Assembly (NCBI GenBank): GCA_947179155.2
Contig: OX359282.1
Coordinates: 24,658,510 to 24,722,509 of the forward strand
DNA: 64,000 nucleotides
Direction of reading: 5' to 3'
DNA from: Hedera helix
Lineage: Eukaryota; Streptophyta; Magnoliopsida; Apiales; Araliaceae
Made by a program: the position numbers and the translations under genes. This document shows positions 9,783-22,820 of the stretch, piece by piece (position 1 is the first letter of the stretch; each line of letters starts with the position of its first letter). The notes beneath the pieces are model-generated. The model saw only the letters and a program-made list of their open reading frames with translations, searched no databases and was not told where the DNA came from.

Positions 9783-11149
9783 ATCCAATAAAAATAAATA
9801 TAAATTGATATTTTTATTAAAATGTTGGGATAACCTTTTAGATAATTTTATTAAAATGTTGAGATATCTTTGTAGATTTTTTCCTTGCAAGCAACCACAA
9901 ATTCTTAGTATGTTTTATTTTTAAAAATATTTTTTGAAACTAAATCATGTGTTATATTTATTAGATAGATCCTTCTATATTTTATTTTTTTATAATATGT
10001 TTGAAAATATTTTATCTTTGCATATTAACTTGAAATTGTTAAATTTAGTGGTAGGATAAGCTTTTATCAGTAAGCATGTATTTCTTTTGAGAGCTGAGTC
10101 CAAATTGATTTTTTTTATATTTTTAATAACAAAGATATTATTTGATTGCTTAAAGATAGAGACAGAGAGTCTAAAATGGAGCATAGAGAAAGAGAATTGA
10201 AAGGAATAGTGTTTATCTTTACATGAGGTAAGGCTAATTTTTTGTTACGTTATGGGCCTTTGGTTTATACGAGTCTCGGCTCTATATAGGAGTTGGGTTT
10301 ATAGATTGAATAAATCTATACATTTATTTTATTTAATTTTTTTGTGATACGCAAGTTTAAAAATTATTTTGGCCAAATAAATAGATTTTTTTTCTCCTAC
10401 TACTTCTACTTACTTGAGTTTTATTTGGTCAAAACGAGTGTTGAACTTGCGTATTAGAAAGAAGAGAGCCGTGTGGATGTATCATTTTATAGAATGTATC
10501 ACTTTACAAATTTATTAATGTATATCAACTTTTGAATAAAAATAATTTTCATGCAAAGATAATATATATTTTATGGCACATATCATAACATAATCTTATA
10601 AAAATAATATATATTTTTTATTTTTAGTAGTACAAAGAATACTAAATTTTCAATATTTTGCAATTAAGATTCTTTTTATATAATTTAGATAATGTGTAAT
10701 TTTTTTGTATATGTTTCTGTATATAGCAATATTGTGATTCATTTAACTTTTGAAAAAAAAAAGATTAATAATATTATTTAGATAGTTTGTGATTTTTACA
10801 TTTATCTTGAGTATAAAATTTGTTATTCATATCAATTTAAATTTAAAAATAGTTAAAGTGAATTTTAAAACGTTAAAAATAATTTTATATTTTAGAAAGG
10901 AGGAAGTATAACATAAGAAAAAATAAATAGAATTACTTAAGGATCATATTTACATAGGACCAAGTTGTTAACTCAAATAAAGGATAGAAAGTAACTTGTA
11001 CTTCTATGTATATAATTTTAGATAGTTTAGTGGTGGAGCTAGCTAGGTCTCTTTATGTTTTGTAAATTAATCGTCAAATGCTTCACCTAATAGTTTACTC
11101 TATATAAAAGAACTTCGCACCCAATAGATAAACTGCATATGGGTTATAG
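9783..11149. other. Intergenic AT-rich DNA, no gene seen
   Basis: No ORF with recognisable protein features, no RNA gene. It contains the foldback element at 10347-10454. A phrase AAAGGAGGAAGTAT near 10897-10910 could be another decayed Stowaway end, but I found no partner. Confidence 0.6.
10347..10454. mobile_element. Small foldback/MITE-like element (108 bp)
   Basis: Left arm ATACGCAAGTT...GGCCAAATAA (from 10347) is the inverted complement of right arm TTATTTGGTC...AACTTGCGTAT (to 10454), with arms of about 35 bp and a loop of about 37 bp. The element is self-complementary over most of its length. Superfamily not assigned; no clear target duplication. Confidence 0.6.
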
Positions 11150-11945
11150 CTGCGGGTGCTAAACAAGTTTGGGTTTTTCCCTTTTTTATTGAATAGGTTG
11201 ATACCGGTACCAGCGGAGTTGGTTTTTTTGGTACCAACTTTTTCAGTTTTTTTATATTTTTTGGTACCGATAACGGTATGTAAAATTCTGAATTCGTTAA
11301 AAAACCAAAATATCGAAAAAATCGTAATTTTACTTCAATGCAAATAATAGAGATGAACCAGTGTCCATTGACGCTTTGCAGAAAACTAAGCTTTTTCAAA
11401 GTGCTCATCTTTTACAACAAGGTAGAGGCACTTACTTATTATACTATTAAATCACACCCCTTTTCATAGTATGCCCATACCTTACAAGTTTATAAAAAAA
11501 AAAAAGTATTTACTTGTCCCAGGGAATCACAATTCACATCCGTTTTCATAGTGCTATAGGGCAAGAGCTTGACTGGGTGAGTGAGGATTTATGGATGAGT
11601 TTATGAAATATGTATATACCGGAAGCAGTGGTTCATTCACAATAATTGATTTAACCAGCAGTTATGTTACCAGACACCAGTGCCTAAAAATACGTACATA
11701 ATCATAAATTATTTCCCTTTTTCCTCATATGCTCCTTTTAATCATTTGTATTGATGATTTCTTAGTTTTAAAAGAATTTGCAAATATATAAATTTTCTTT
11801 TATTTAATTATTATTTATAATTATACATATAACCATGTGGTATAACCGAAAAATTGAACCGAAAACTGGTACCGAATAATCGGTAGCAATTTGATTTTTT
11901 GGATACCAATTTAGTTTTTTTTTTTATCATGAGCACTCCTAATTA
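11150..11945. mobile_element. Old hAT-like non-autonomous element, diverged
   Basis: It shares composition and ends with the cleaner element at 54138-54638. Left end GCGGGTGCTAAAC compares with AGGGGTGTCCATC; right end ATGAGCACTCCT with ATGAACACCCCT. Subterminal runs of GGTACCGG, ACCGAAAA and CGGTACC are typical of these MITEs. A central ~450 bp does not match the other copy and may be a later insertion or host DNA. Target duplication too decayed to call. Confidence 0.5.
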
Positions 11946-12006
11946 TAATCTTATTCCCAATATTTAGTCATACGACTTCTCTATAATGACTTAATTAGAA
12001 GGAAGT

Positions 12007-12582
12007 TGTGGGCCAGTACAAAATTAGGTGTCATATATTACCTAAATAATTAAATAAACAAGACAAATAAATTAACGAGATCTGAGATGGGTCTCCACGA
12101 GTTGCGAGGCAGAGGGCTTGTGGAGTCGACTCATATGGGGAATTGATTGAGAGATTGAATTGGTGACTAAAATGACCAGACAACTTGTTCAATTACCCGG
12201 GTAACTAATTAAGGGTATTCCTGGAATTTCCTAGTAACTAATGGTATTCTTGGAATTTTCAAATAACAAAGGGTATTTTTGGAAATTCTCATGAAATCAC
12301 ATGTCAAGCACATGATCCCTTTCTAGGAAAACCCTATAAATACCCCATCCAATTCATAAGACCTTTAATTCTCTCTAAACCCTAGACACCTAAGAAGACT
12401 CTTAGACACTTGAGAAATCTCTTCGATACTAAGAGTTCTGACACGTGTTACTTGAATAATTACCTATCTGTTCTTCTCCCCACTTTATACCTTCAATTCA
12501 ACTACGTATTTTTCATGGATTTCTCTCATCCACAACCAATCTTAAGCCCGAACTCTAGCAAGGTTCGATTTCCTTGCTTACA
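12007..12582 (+). mobile_element. 5' LTR of gypsy A (Tat/Ogre-like Ty3-gypsy)
   Basis: TG start (TGTGGGCCAG) and CA end (CTTGCTTACA) bracket 576 bp. A promoter box CTATAAATACC at 12334-12344 is followed by CTCTCTAAACCC, a plausible leader. A Tat-type primer site follows at 12589. The start coordinate is less certain than the end. The matching 3' LTR was not found. Confidence 0.65.
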
Positions 12583-12588
12583 TTTCTT

Positions 12589-12604
12589 TGACGACTCCGT
12601 TGGA
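12589..12604 (+). other. Primer binding site of gypsy A
   Basis: TGACGACTCCGTTGGA resembles the TGGCGACTCCGCTGGGGA-type site found after the 5' LTR of Tat-lineage gypsy elements. It lies 6 bases after the LTR end. Confidence 0.6.
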
Positions 12605-12626
12605 GAGGTAAAATTCGTGAAAAGTA

Positions 12627-13027
12627 TGCTCACAGCTCGAAGTGGGAGAGCCACAGTTAGAATTTCACCTACTACAAGCATTAGCTCACCAGATTTTGCT
12701 ACAAGGCAAGCAAACCAAGTTTTTCAAAGCGCAAGCCTAGACATAGACAGACCAATTGTCGAAAACACTTCATAAGGGAGTTTTACGTCATCCCTAGTGG
12801 CTGACCAATGACAAACCAACAACATGCAAGTAAACACAAGAAGGTGATGAAGCGATGGGAGAGCAGACGACGACGAATGATGTGTAAAGAAAAATGCTAA
12901 AAGCACTGAAGGAGACGCATGAAGGACAAGGAATGATAATGTCCATGATGTTGAAAATGTAGAGGCAACATGAAGAGATGGCTAGTTTCCACCAACAGTT
13001 GATGCAAATCCCAACCTTTAAAGCCAT
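12627..13027 (+). pseudogene. gypsy A gag, fragment 1 (N-terminal part)
   Basis: The frame opens at ATG 12627 (MLTARSGRATVRISPTT...), about 25 bp after the primer site, and is the start of gag of a Tat-like gypsy element. It acquires a stop near 12774 and frameshifts. A second-frame stretch with Glu/Gln/Met-rich helical character (ending HQQLMQIPTFKA) reaches 13027, where a solo LTR is inserted. The frame resumes after 15132 at the duplicated GCCAT. Gag forms the virus-like particle in the cytoplasm; this copy cannot. Confidence 0.7.
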
Positions 13028-15132
13028 TGTCGACGCCGGGATTTCGTCGTTTCGTTTTTTAATATTAAAAAGCCCTTTCCAATTTTAGCCTTTGAATTTA
13101 AGATGTGATTTTCTTGAAAAGGGTCGGCTTAAGTGTCGACGGGGTTTCGAAAGGTCGATTTTATAATGAGCCAGTTGACCAGAGTCGCCAGTTGGTATAT
13201 TTGAAATGGATGTACCAACTCATCCGAATTTTGTTTTCGTAATCGCTGGCTCATATGTGACTCCGATTCAATTGGTCCGCGAACCGAGATTCATAGAGTT
13301 CGGGGGCTTGCTTAAGCGAGGGGAAGGTGTTAGGCACCCCCCGACTTCCGTGAAACACGGTTACCGCAATCTCGATGTTTTCCTATCCTTTTTAAAATCC
13401 TAAAAATGTGTGAGTTGTGTGTGTGCCTATGTGATGGTTGTGGTGAATTTTTGCATAAAATTTGCTTTGATTTTATATGGCAAATGTGTTTTGTCAGGAA
13501 AGCGTTTAGACGTCTTTTGCTCCAAATGACAAGGCTTCGCTTTTTATAATAAAGATTAATTTTAATTTCGAAAACGATGAGGTTTTTTATTAGATGTCAT
13601 TTTTAGAAAACAATAGTTTTTAAACTTTTGTCAAATAGGAATCGAGACTATACATTACCTTCTAACAGTAAACTCAAATAAAATGAAGGCAACTTCTAGA
13701 ACTCTTTAACCCTATGCACAAAGTTTAATGAAAACGTTTTTTATTTTTTTACGAAAACATCTTTTATGACATTTCCAAACCAAATGGAGCCTTTTCGTCA
13801 AACAAGGATCAAAGTTCGCCGAAACTCTTAATTTTTTAAACCTCGTGAATCTAATATCCTAATTTGATCACTTTTAGAAAATCTTCATCGTTTGCCTTAT
13901 TTTGGAAAACCGTTTTTTGTGTCGTAAATCAAAACAAGCATTCAAAACGTGTCGGGGCTACCCATGGGCATGTGAGCCGTCTAAATAACCCCAAACCCCC
14001 ACAATCACATATTTTACTATCACGGGGCCTTAAACCCGACTTTCGACTCGATGTCGTTTTAAGTCCCAAAATTTACATATTTACATAAAGGTGCATCGCG
14101 ATCACTACATACGTAAAAACTATAAAATAAACTAGAAGGATATCATCGGGAGGTTAGGAGGAGATTCCATCCGCAATAAATCCTTCATAACCGTCCCTAA
14201 TCCACAGATCTACGACATATATTGACTACATTAGATCTAACTTCAAAATACACAAAATCAAACTATTTAAATAGCAATGCACCAAATATTTTCGGATCTA
14301 CAGTAGATCCACCCAACAAATGCAATAAAAACGAAATGAAACTAGATCTAACTAGATGAAATCACAAATGCTATAAACTCGGATTTTTTCACCTTTCAAA
14401 TGATGAAATACATGCTTTGACACTTGGAAATCACCTAGAATACAATATATGATGTTAAGATCTAACCAAAGATGGAAGAATCTCACATTTCTCTCTCTTT
14501 TTTCTCTCTCCCGTCGCCTTTCTCTCTTTCCTTTTCGTTTCTGTCCGCGTCTGTGCTGAAGAAATGAACTGGAAGTGGCGATTTAATCTTCAGATCTTGG
14601 CCGCAGGTGCAGCTGCGGCTGGCTTCGGGTGCAGCTGCGGCCGGCTTCGGTGCTTCCTCGATTTCCACGTCTGATGTCGGTCTTTCGTTTTTTTCGCTGG
14701 AAGGCTCGTATTTTGCAATCCGGAAATCCCTGGGAAACGTGCCATATTATTCTGGGAGGCTAGTTCGGAGGGTTGCGACTTGATATAGAATTTGCTAATT
14801 GTGCTTGGCTTCCAGGGGGCGCTGCCCCCTTCCACCCCCGCCAGCTCACCGGCAAGCTAGGCAGCCGCTCGCTCACCGGGGAGCGAGACCCCCGAACATC
14901 GTAAGCGTAGTGGCCATTAGTCGTCTTTTGTGATCAAATCAGATTCTTCTGGATCAACTGTTTGCCTTGCCTCAAATAACCTGATGCTCGTTGTTCGTTG
15001 TGGCGGCTTTGACCGTAAGTCGTAGGGGTGGCTTCGTGTTGGGGTCCACCTTCTTTTTCGCATGTCGGGTTAAGTGACGACTTTGCCCTCCTGCCAGGGT
15101 TAGTAGAGAAGTACAAAATTTGGGTGTCTACA
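13028..15132 (+). mobile_element. Solo LTR of a Tat/Ogre-like gypsy element (2,105 bp)
   Basis: TG start (TGTCGACGCCGGGATTTCGT) and CA end (GGGTGTCTACA). The 5-bp target duplication GCCAT is exact on both sides (13023-13027 and 15133-15137), so the insertion is complete and solo. It contains signature phrases of Ogre/Tat LTRs: AGTCGCCAGTTGGTAT (13186-13201) and GGGGAAGGTGTTAGGCACCC (13320-13339). A 22-bp tandem duplication sits at 14607-14650. No coding capacity; short ORFs here are incidental. Confidence 0.9.
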
Positions 15133-15137
15133 GCCAT

Positions 15138-15932
15138 GTTTTTCAGAAATTCACAAATAGCGCGGACAAGAGTGGATGATAGTAACAAGGATAATTAGAA
15201 TATACTTTCAACAACAGAAGCCCAACAAATTTTAATCATTAATCTCGAGTCCCAGAATAGTGGTGATAGGCCACAACCCTGAACAGAAGCAAGTCACTCT
15301 CAACAAACAATCATTCCAGTCAATCTTCTACCATTTTTGCTAGCACATATACCACCCATTCCAAACCACAATCAACAACCAAGCCCACAAATTTTACATG
15401 ACGCCAGTGTGCATCAACAAATCTCTCTACCACCAATACTAGAAATGCATCAATATGTCATTGCACCGTAAAAGGTTCACACGTTAAGTCAGTATATAAC
15501 CAAAAGATGACATGATCGATGTGATCAACTAGCTTTGCAGGCAGACAACTAGACCTGCATAATTGGACTTTACCCCACCTTACCCAACACACATCAGAAG
15601 ATAGTCATATCCGACAAGATATATTGAATACCCTCCACAATTTCCTAAGTATAACAGAGAGAAAGGGAATGCCAGGGAATATATTGCCAAGTTTGTTGAA
15701 TCGATGTCCTCGTGGTTGGGCCATGATGAAGTAAGCAGCTATAATATTCTATTGAGAGAGTTCAACAAAATGCACACAGATAGTGTCTTTAGTTGGTATT
15801 ATAATCTGAAAAAGGGGTCAGTCCAGGATTGAAAAATATGAAGTTGTAATTCTTTAAGAAGTTTTTCTATGTTAAAAAACAGGTAGCTATTGTGGAGTTG
15901 AAGAGAATAAAGTAGAAAACGAATGATGAGTT
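15138..15932 (+). pseudogene. gypsy A gag, fragment 2 (capsid domain, first half)
   Basis: Reading continues from before the solo LTR. A Pro/Gln/His-rich stretch (about 15300-15450) precedes the conserved retrotransposon gag domain at about 15640-15925, with EYIAKFVESMSSWLGHDE-type and SVFSWYYNL-type segments. Several in-frame stops (for example TAG near 15914) show decay. The domain is cut at the GAGTT target site (15928-15932) by the SIRE-like copia. The second half resumes at 32567. Confidence 0.75.
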
Positions 15933-17177
15933 TGGAATAAAAGTAGGTACACTTAGGGGGGCGGGGGGGAGGGATTGAATAAGTGTGAGAGTAAACAGTG
16001 TCCAATTTTTACAAATTAATAAAACGGTTTATTACGTAGTCTGCTAGATTATAAAAATAGTAAACTAAATCAGAGACTCAGTCTGCTGGATATGAAAACA
16101 GTTTGTTGTATCAAAAATTTAGTTTGCTGGATATGAAAATAGTTTACTGTATTAATAATTCAACTTATTATATAACCAATGCAGTGAGCCTTATAAGAGA
16201 ATGTTTTGAATCTATTAGCACTTTTATATATAGAGAAACTTTAGAACATGCAACAAAATAGATAGATCAAACAATCACATAAACACTAAAAACCAATTGG
16301 TATTGGAGACCCCTTTTATTAATTAACTTTGATTTACAAATCACACTTTTACAATTCAAATTCTCAACCTTGAGAAACTATTAATATTGAAACAATTTGA
16401 GAGCAGATTTCCAGAATAACAGATTTCATCAGTTAGCTCTTGAGACATAATAATTCCGTTGGGCATAGAATTAGTATATCCCAGATTTTAGCTTCAAATC
16501 TAGTTCCCATAATTAATCACCATGACTGATTATAGACAAATTCAGTTCCTTTAATTATGGAAAGCAACAATCAATCAATCCAATTGATTACGCGTTTTAA
16601 CTTACATGGAAAGATCGATTATAACCAATTATGTCATTTATATATGGAAATATTAACACAATCGATCAATCAATTATAATCTTTGTATACAGATTTCTAT
16701 TTAGAAAGAAACTATAATTTCTTTTTCAAAAAATCTTTTTTAAGCTTTTAATTTCAAAACCATGATTTAATATTTCCCTTTTAGATATGGCTTTGAAAAT
16801 TCAATTTAAGTTCCCATGTATGCACTGCCAATCTAAGAGCCTTGATTGAAATAGACTTTAGCTAAGATCTTACATGGATTCCAAATGACGCAAAGTAGTT
16901 TCTGTACAGCTCTTGAGTTTCTGCATATTGAATCCAACTAGTTATTCAGTCTGCTGCATAACAGCTCAATCTAGTCTTGTTTTCCAGCTTGTTGTGTTTA
17001 TACTTCTTTGTTCTGCTTAATCCAGTTCAATTCACAGCTTGCTGTATTGATGCATACAACTGATCTTGCATTTAGGATGCTGAATAGGACTGCTGCATGT
17101 TTAGTTAAATAACAAGAACTCAATAAAAATGGAAAATTATCATCAAAACACAAGGATGGAGTGTGACCAAGTCAATA
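15933..17177 (-). mobile_element. 3' LTR of the SIRE-like element
   Basis: Homologous to 30744-32566. It has lost about 50 bp near 16290 and roughly 530 bp near 16375 relative to that copy, hence 1,245 versus 1,823 bp. On the minus strand it starts TATTGACTTGGTCACACTCC and ends CTTTTATTCCA. It holds two adjacent ~43-bp repeats around TTTGCTGGATATGAAAA / GTTTGTTGTAT (about 16080-16160). Confidence 0.9.
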
Positions 17178-17646
17178 ATCTCTCACTTTTTGATGATGAC
17201 AACGCTATAAATATTACTCCCCCTAAGTTCATGCATATTTTATAAAAAATCAATATAGCTCCCCCTCAAACTATGCTATATATCAGTAGATACAACAATA
17301 TATAAGATTTAAACATGTAATATCCAAACTAGTAAACAACACTGTTTTCTGTATATTCCCTATGCAGAATATATCAATGCAACAACCTGTCAACTGTAAC
17401 AGCAGCACATAGGGTGGTTTTTCTCCCCTTTTGTCATCATACAAAAAAATATAACCAAAATACTATGCAGTGAAACAAGAACAACCATATTAATATTCAA
17501 GCAGTTAAATAACAAATAGTAACCAGTAATAAATTTAACTAAAAGAAGTTTAACAGTACCAAAACATCCGGAAGTTCAAGTTCAGAAATCAAAACAACAA
17601 ATAAAATCCATAAGTCCTAATAGGTAACTAGGAAGGACAATAGAAA
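17178..17646 (-). other. SIRE 3' untranslated region and purine tract
   Basis: Non-coding stretch between the env-like stop and the 3' LTR. On the minus strand GTCATCATCAAAAAGTGAGA immediately before the LTR is the SIRE-type polypurine tract, interrupted by one T. CCCCCTAAGTT-like and GCTCCCCCTC runs on the + strand (17218-17270) are further purine-rich tracts on the coding strand. Confidence 0.65.
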
Positions 17647-19393
17647 TCAGTCTAGATCCACAATTGTGGATGAGGATTGTGCACATCTGGTGAAATAGAG
17701 GTGATGGAGTTGACGATGAGCACGTTCTTCTTCAGAAAGCATATTAGCAAACAGTGAAGGTCGAGGGATGTGAGTAGGAGGAGGAAGGGATAAATCTAAA
17801 AAATCGCCTCTATATTCAGCAAGCCAATTGCACTGTACCCATTCTTGAACATTAGAAGGTAGACACTGGTAGTGAAATTCTTCCTTAATATCATTTGTTT
17901 GCTGATCCACATACCTGCTAAGATCAACAATCTGATTGCTCACAAATTTCAACTCATGACTAAGCTGACAAGTGTTCCTATTCATCTTTCTCTGCATTGC
18001 TTCTACCATGGCTCGGGTCTGAAGAACAAAGCCTGCCTGTAGATCGATGAATTCATTCGCAACCTCTCTAAATAGTGAAGAAGCAATCGGAGTGGTCATG
18101 GTTATCTTTTCCTTTTCCAAAAGACCAAGTCTTTGCTTAATATCCACTATTTCATTCTTAATTTCTTTCTGATTTAAGAGAATTTGATGTAGGATAGCCA
18201 TTAACTTCAGAATTTGGGGGAATGGGAGATGAAGTAGTGGCTGATGGAATAGTATGATGATCTCTTGGGATTCAAATGAATTTGCCATAAACAAGGGATA
18301 AATGAGAACTTTTCAGGTTATCTGAATAAATTAATTCAACAAGTTGGATTGGGGCTTCATCCTCGAGTGAAATTTAGAAATTCTAAAGGATTTTAATTAG
18401 AAAACCCCATATGGCAAGCATTTTTTTCTTTGCTTGACACAACTATCCATGTGAAGGAGAATCATGGAGGCAAGATTGAATGACATTCCCTTTAAAATCA
18501 TGGCTATTAGAATAAGATCCTGATATACGAAGTTTGCACCTCCACCAATTCTAGGGAGCAGATTAAATCTCATAATTTTATGGATTATTGATACAATAGG
18601 AGACACATCAACAATGGTTGGAAGTACAAATTCAGTGAGTGTGAGATCATCTTTCACAGTTTGAAGTTGCTCAAGAGTGGACATTGGTTCATGATAGGCT
18701 CCTTTTAGAGTGAATGGGCATGGACCTGAGAATGGAAACAAGATTACACCCAAAATTTCAGGAGTCAACTAAAAAGTTTGACCTTTCACAAGAGTAGTAC
18801 AAGTGTCTTTATGCAGTTCAAAGTTGGTATAAAATTATTGAACTAGATTTGGGTATGTAGTGGAGGGTGGAGATACCATTGCAGAAATACCACAGGATTC
18901 AAACAGAGTTTGTAAATGAGAGTGTTGATAAAAGAACATATCAATGGATTTCTCGAAAACTAGAGATTTAGACACTATAGAGCGTTTATACCTAGTCTCG
19001 AAATTATTTCTACGATAAAAGTTTTCAGAAAACTGAAAAGAAGAAGGAGAAATTGTTATCAGCACCGGAATTTCTTCTGGAACGATATCCATTGCCTGAG
19101 ATGGTTCCTTTTCCTTCCCTTTAGTTTTCTGAGATTGTAAGGAAGACCCAGAGATTCCAGATGGTGTCATCGTGCTCTGCCTTTTTGGAAGACTGGGTTA
19201 TCGCCTTACCCTTTCCTTTTGCTTTATTTGACTCGGACGTCGTTACTGGTTCAGATTTCTCAGCACCCGAAACGCTCTGCTCTTTGGATTTGACAGTTTG
19301 GGTGGGGTTTGGTTTGGACTGCATAGATGCGACCGGTTGATCATTTTCGAAGTTAGTCTCATCTCTTGGACATTTTACTTGCCTGGTCTTCAT
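17647..19393 (-). pseudogene. SIRE env-like ORF ('putative plant transposon protein' domain), decayed
   Basis: Pieces in order on the minus strand. The N-terminus starts at 19393 (MKTRQVKCPRDE), with a Lys/Ser/Glu-rich tail to 19121. A second piece is at 19170-18835. The core is at 18768-18397, with the family pattern GGGANF...DLI..A.ILKG..FNLA..IL.HM...V..RKKCLPYG. The C-terminal coiled-coil-like piece is at 18294-17647, ending SSSTIVDLD. Frameshifts separate the pieces. Position downstream of pol matches the extra ORF of SIRE elements; its role is unproven. It could be mistaken for a host gene. Confidence 0.75.
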
Positions 19394-19600
19394 CTCAGAT
19401 GGAGCGGATTATGAGCTTCAAAGAGAGATCGGTAATGGCGATTCGGGAGAGGAGATGAAAGGATTTTGGGAAAGTAAGAGAGAGAGGGAGAGTAGTACTC
19501 TAATCTTGTTATAACCGAGATGGAGAAAGATTAGGAACACGGTTTCTGAGAATTAAGCCATAGAATGTGCAGTTTATAAAAAATCCCAGTACTTGCTATC
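19394..19600 (-). promoter_or_regulatory. Possible promoter and leader of the env-like ORF
   Basis: On the minus strand a TTTTTTATAAACTGC box at about 19574-19588 is followed by about 180 bp with a long CT-rich run (TCTCCCTCTCTCTCTTACTT, about 19474-19493) up to the ATG at 19393. This is the arrangement of an ordinary plant promoter and 5' leader, and suggests the ORF could be expressed from its own start. Inference from sequence only. Confidence 0.4.
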
Positions 19601-20235
19601 ACGGACCTAGGGATATATTTAATCACCTATTTATTAACTAATAAAACACGTCATTAATAATTAACCGTAACTCAAATCGATAATTTATCTTTTAACCGTA
19701 ATTTTACTTAATCATTATGACATGTTATTATTATAACATAAATATAAAAATAACTATTTAACCTTTACTTAATCTTATTTATCCATTATTGCATATAAGT
19801 CGAAAAATTATATTATATAATTTTTTGATAAATTATTTAATTAACTACATTAATTATATTATCTCATCTCATTTATTAAAAATAGCTAAACACTTTATTA
19901 TTTTCTTTCCTTCTGTAATTCTTTAGTATATATTATTTCATATATAAAATATTTTTCTCTTAATTTTTCAGCATCAAATACTATTTTTAAAAAGGCCATA
20001 TATGCCAAAAATTGTAACATTTTTCATAAATTGAGTTTTTTATTCAAACATCACATAATTTAAACTAAAACTTTCTCATAATGGTATTAACTTACAATAA
20101 AAATTTCAACTTCATCAAACTTACAGAACTCCAGATTTAGTCGAAACAAATTTTAAAAATGACATCTTTGATTGACCATAATTTACTCGTTCGAAGTCGG
20201 ATCGAGCTCATCTTTGGACATGAATTATACCATAA
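19601..20235. other. AT-rich stretch between env-like promoter and inserted LTR
   Basis: No gene. Presumably SIRE internal DNA or another unrecognised insertion. The inserted LTR's far boundary is not certain, so part of this may belong to it. Confidence 0.4.
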
Positions 20236-22774
20236 TGAAACTCCCAGAATTCAGGAGATTATAATTTTTAAAAACAAGCTAGGTATCCCGAAACAGTGAC
20301 TAAAAATTTGGACAGCTTACTATTTACCTAATTTTTAATTAGCAATTAACACGTAAGTATACGTGGCCAACAAGTAATATAATAATTAAGTCGAGTGTCT
20401 AATCCATAGAGTATTAAAAATAATTAATACCAAATACTAATTTTTATATCAAATTAATTTTAATTAAACAATCGCAATTAAATTATAAATTAAACTAATT
20501 AAAGTTACCAACTAAATTAAACTAATGAAAATGATTAAATCAGATTAAAAATACTTAATATTATAATTTTCTCCAATACTTCATTTAAATATCTTAATTC
20601 TCTTTTTAATTAATTAATTATATAGAATTATTAATTGAGAATGCTTAACCATTTATTAACCTTTATCAAAAATTAATGTTTATTCCAATTATGTTGCTAT
20701 ATTACTGTGCAAAATAACCTGAAATAAACTCATTAAAAACAAACTCTCAGTATATTACATACGGCATATAGATATATTCATCCTATACACTATTATGCTA
20801 CTCTTCCTAAAAAGAATAAACAAATTCACATGTTATTATATCCGGATCTAAACCTATAATCTACTTTTGATTTCATATAGATTATGTCATTAATTGTTGC
20901 GCAAATAATTATACATGAACGCATAAAATATGATAAACAATTCATATATAATCATTAATAACTAAAAAGAGAATAAATTAAATTAAACTACACATTGGGT
21001 TCAATTACAATCTCGATTAAATAATTAGCCCATAACTGAAAAAAGAAATTAAATTAATAAAATAATTTATTATGCACAAATTATAAAAATTAAAAAAAAA
21101 AAAGAGTTTAGAGAGAAAAAGCGATCTCTGAAGCTTCGCTTCAATTCGTATAATTATCCCGTGTTAAAATCTCTTTTAGAGTCGATTTAATATTATTACT
21201 AAATTATTTTAAAACTACTCTTATTTTACTCTACTATAATCTATGTTAATATATTAAAAATAAGAGTCTCATATAGTAGAAGTATAATAAAAATTTTAAG
21301 CAAAATTGAAATTAGAATCAAATTAAAAGTCAAAAAGAAGCTGAAATCCCGACCTGCTTAAAATCTGAACAGCGAAACACAACCTTACGCTGACGCGTCC
21401 CTGACAGCCCAGAATAACAGCCAGTAAAACGCCACCGTTTCTCTTAAAAAAGAAAATCCAGCCGTCCGCGCTATGCGCGGATCCTTACTTCATAGTTCAC
21501 AGCCCGCACACCAAACGGCGTCACTTTGCTTTTGTTCCAACTAAATACCTTCACACATTGCGTGACTGGCTATCCCCGTTCTCCTGATCGACGTCGTTTC
21601 ACCTGCTGCCTTGTACCCCTTAGCCATGCATGCGCGTATGGCGCCAGCCCAGCTGCATTGTTTCATTTTAATTACGGTTATGTCCTTGCAGCTGATAAAT
21701 TACTATTCTGCCATCCATTTACTGCGTAATTACCAAAGTGCCACTAGATTTAACTTTTCCTTCAAAATTAAATATAAAGTAATAAAAAATAATATAAAAT
21801 GACTGAAAATAATAAAAGTACATAAAATTAAACAAATTACCTAAAATAAATTAAAATGCTTAAAAACTAATAAATAATTAAGTCTAAAAATATATAATAA
21901 ATATGAATAAAATTCCATTATCACTTACGTTTTTAGATTTTTCGGTAAATAGACTATTTTAGTAAAAAAATCGCTAAAATAGAAAACTCAATATTATTCA
22001 GTCGTTCCACTTAGACATGTTTATAAACTCATAGATCTATCATATAAAACTTATGGATTTCAAAAATATTAAATCCACATAAACTTATTTTTTTTAAATA
22101 GAAAGATTAGTTTTGAACTTTAGAAATCGTAGACTTTCCAACATGCATGCACCTTTCATTCAATCTAATGCACCAAAAAACATATAGAACACATGCACAC
22201 CACAACTACCATCCTTATCCCTTCGTATCTACCATGATCCTCAACACAAAATTACTCCCATAACAAAATATAAATAAATTAAACTAGAAGTTTAAGTTAG
22301 AAGAAAAACTAAGAAGAGTAAGAACACTGTTGAACCTTCTATTAAAGCTTAATCTAGAGCACCTCTTCTTGGTATAATCAACTAGATCACCTTCTTCTAA
22401 TCCTTGGATGGCCCTCCAAAACTTGCTTAGATCTTCTTATCTCAAGAACAAATGTTCTTTCTAGCTATTTCTTCTAATCTCTCTCTTTCTTTCTTATTTT
22501 TTCTAGTTTCTCTCTAACCTCTCTCTAGAAAAGACTTAGTAGATGATTTGAAATGAAAAGTGTTGAACATGTTTAGTGGAATATAGTATAATTAGTGACT
22601 TACAAAACCTATAGATAAAAGGTTTATATCTATAAAATATGTCTAACCAATGCGCCCATGCTCTTACACTTTTTACACATGTAATATGCTTTTTATTTTA
22701 ATCAAAAAGAGCCTCTTCTCTTGCCCAATAAGGGCTGCCCAATTTTTTAGCAATTTTTTCCTTCTTTTTTTCTT

Positions 22775-22820
<46 letters not shown>

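Noticed and set aside
11100..11408. A 102-codon minus-strand ORF
   Set aside because: It runs through the GGTACC-rich subterminal repeats of a decayed hAT-like element; composition, not selection, keeps it open.
17647..18294. A 215-codon host gene
   Set aside because: It lies between SIRE pol and the SIRE 3' LTR, adjoins pieces of the env-like transposon domain, and its neighbours are frame-broken.
21526..21802. Two overlapping 63-67-codon ORFs
   Set aside because: They fall in the GC island of the minus-strand LTR and match no protein pattern.
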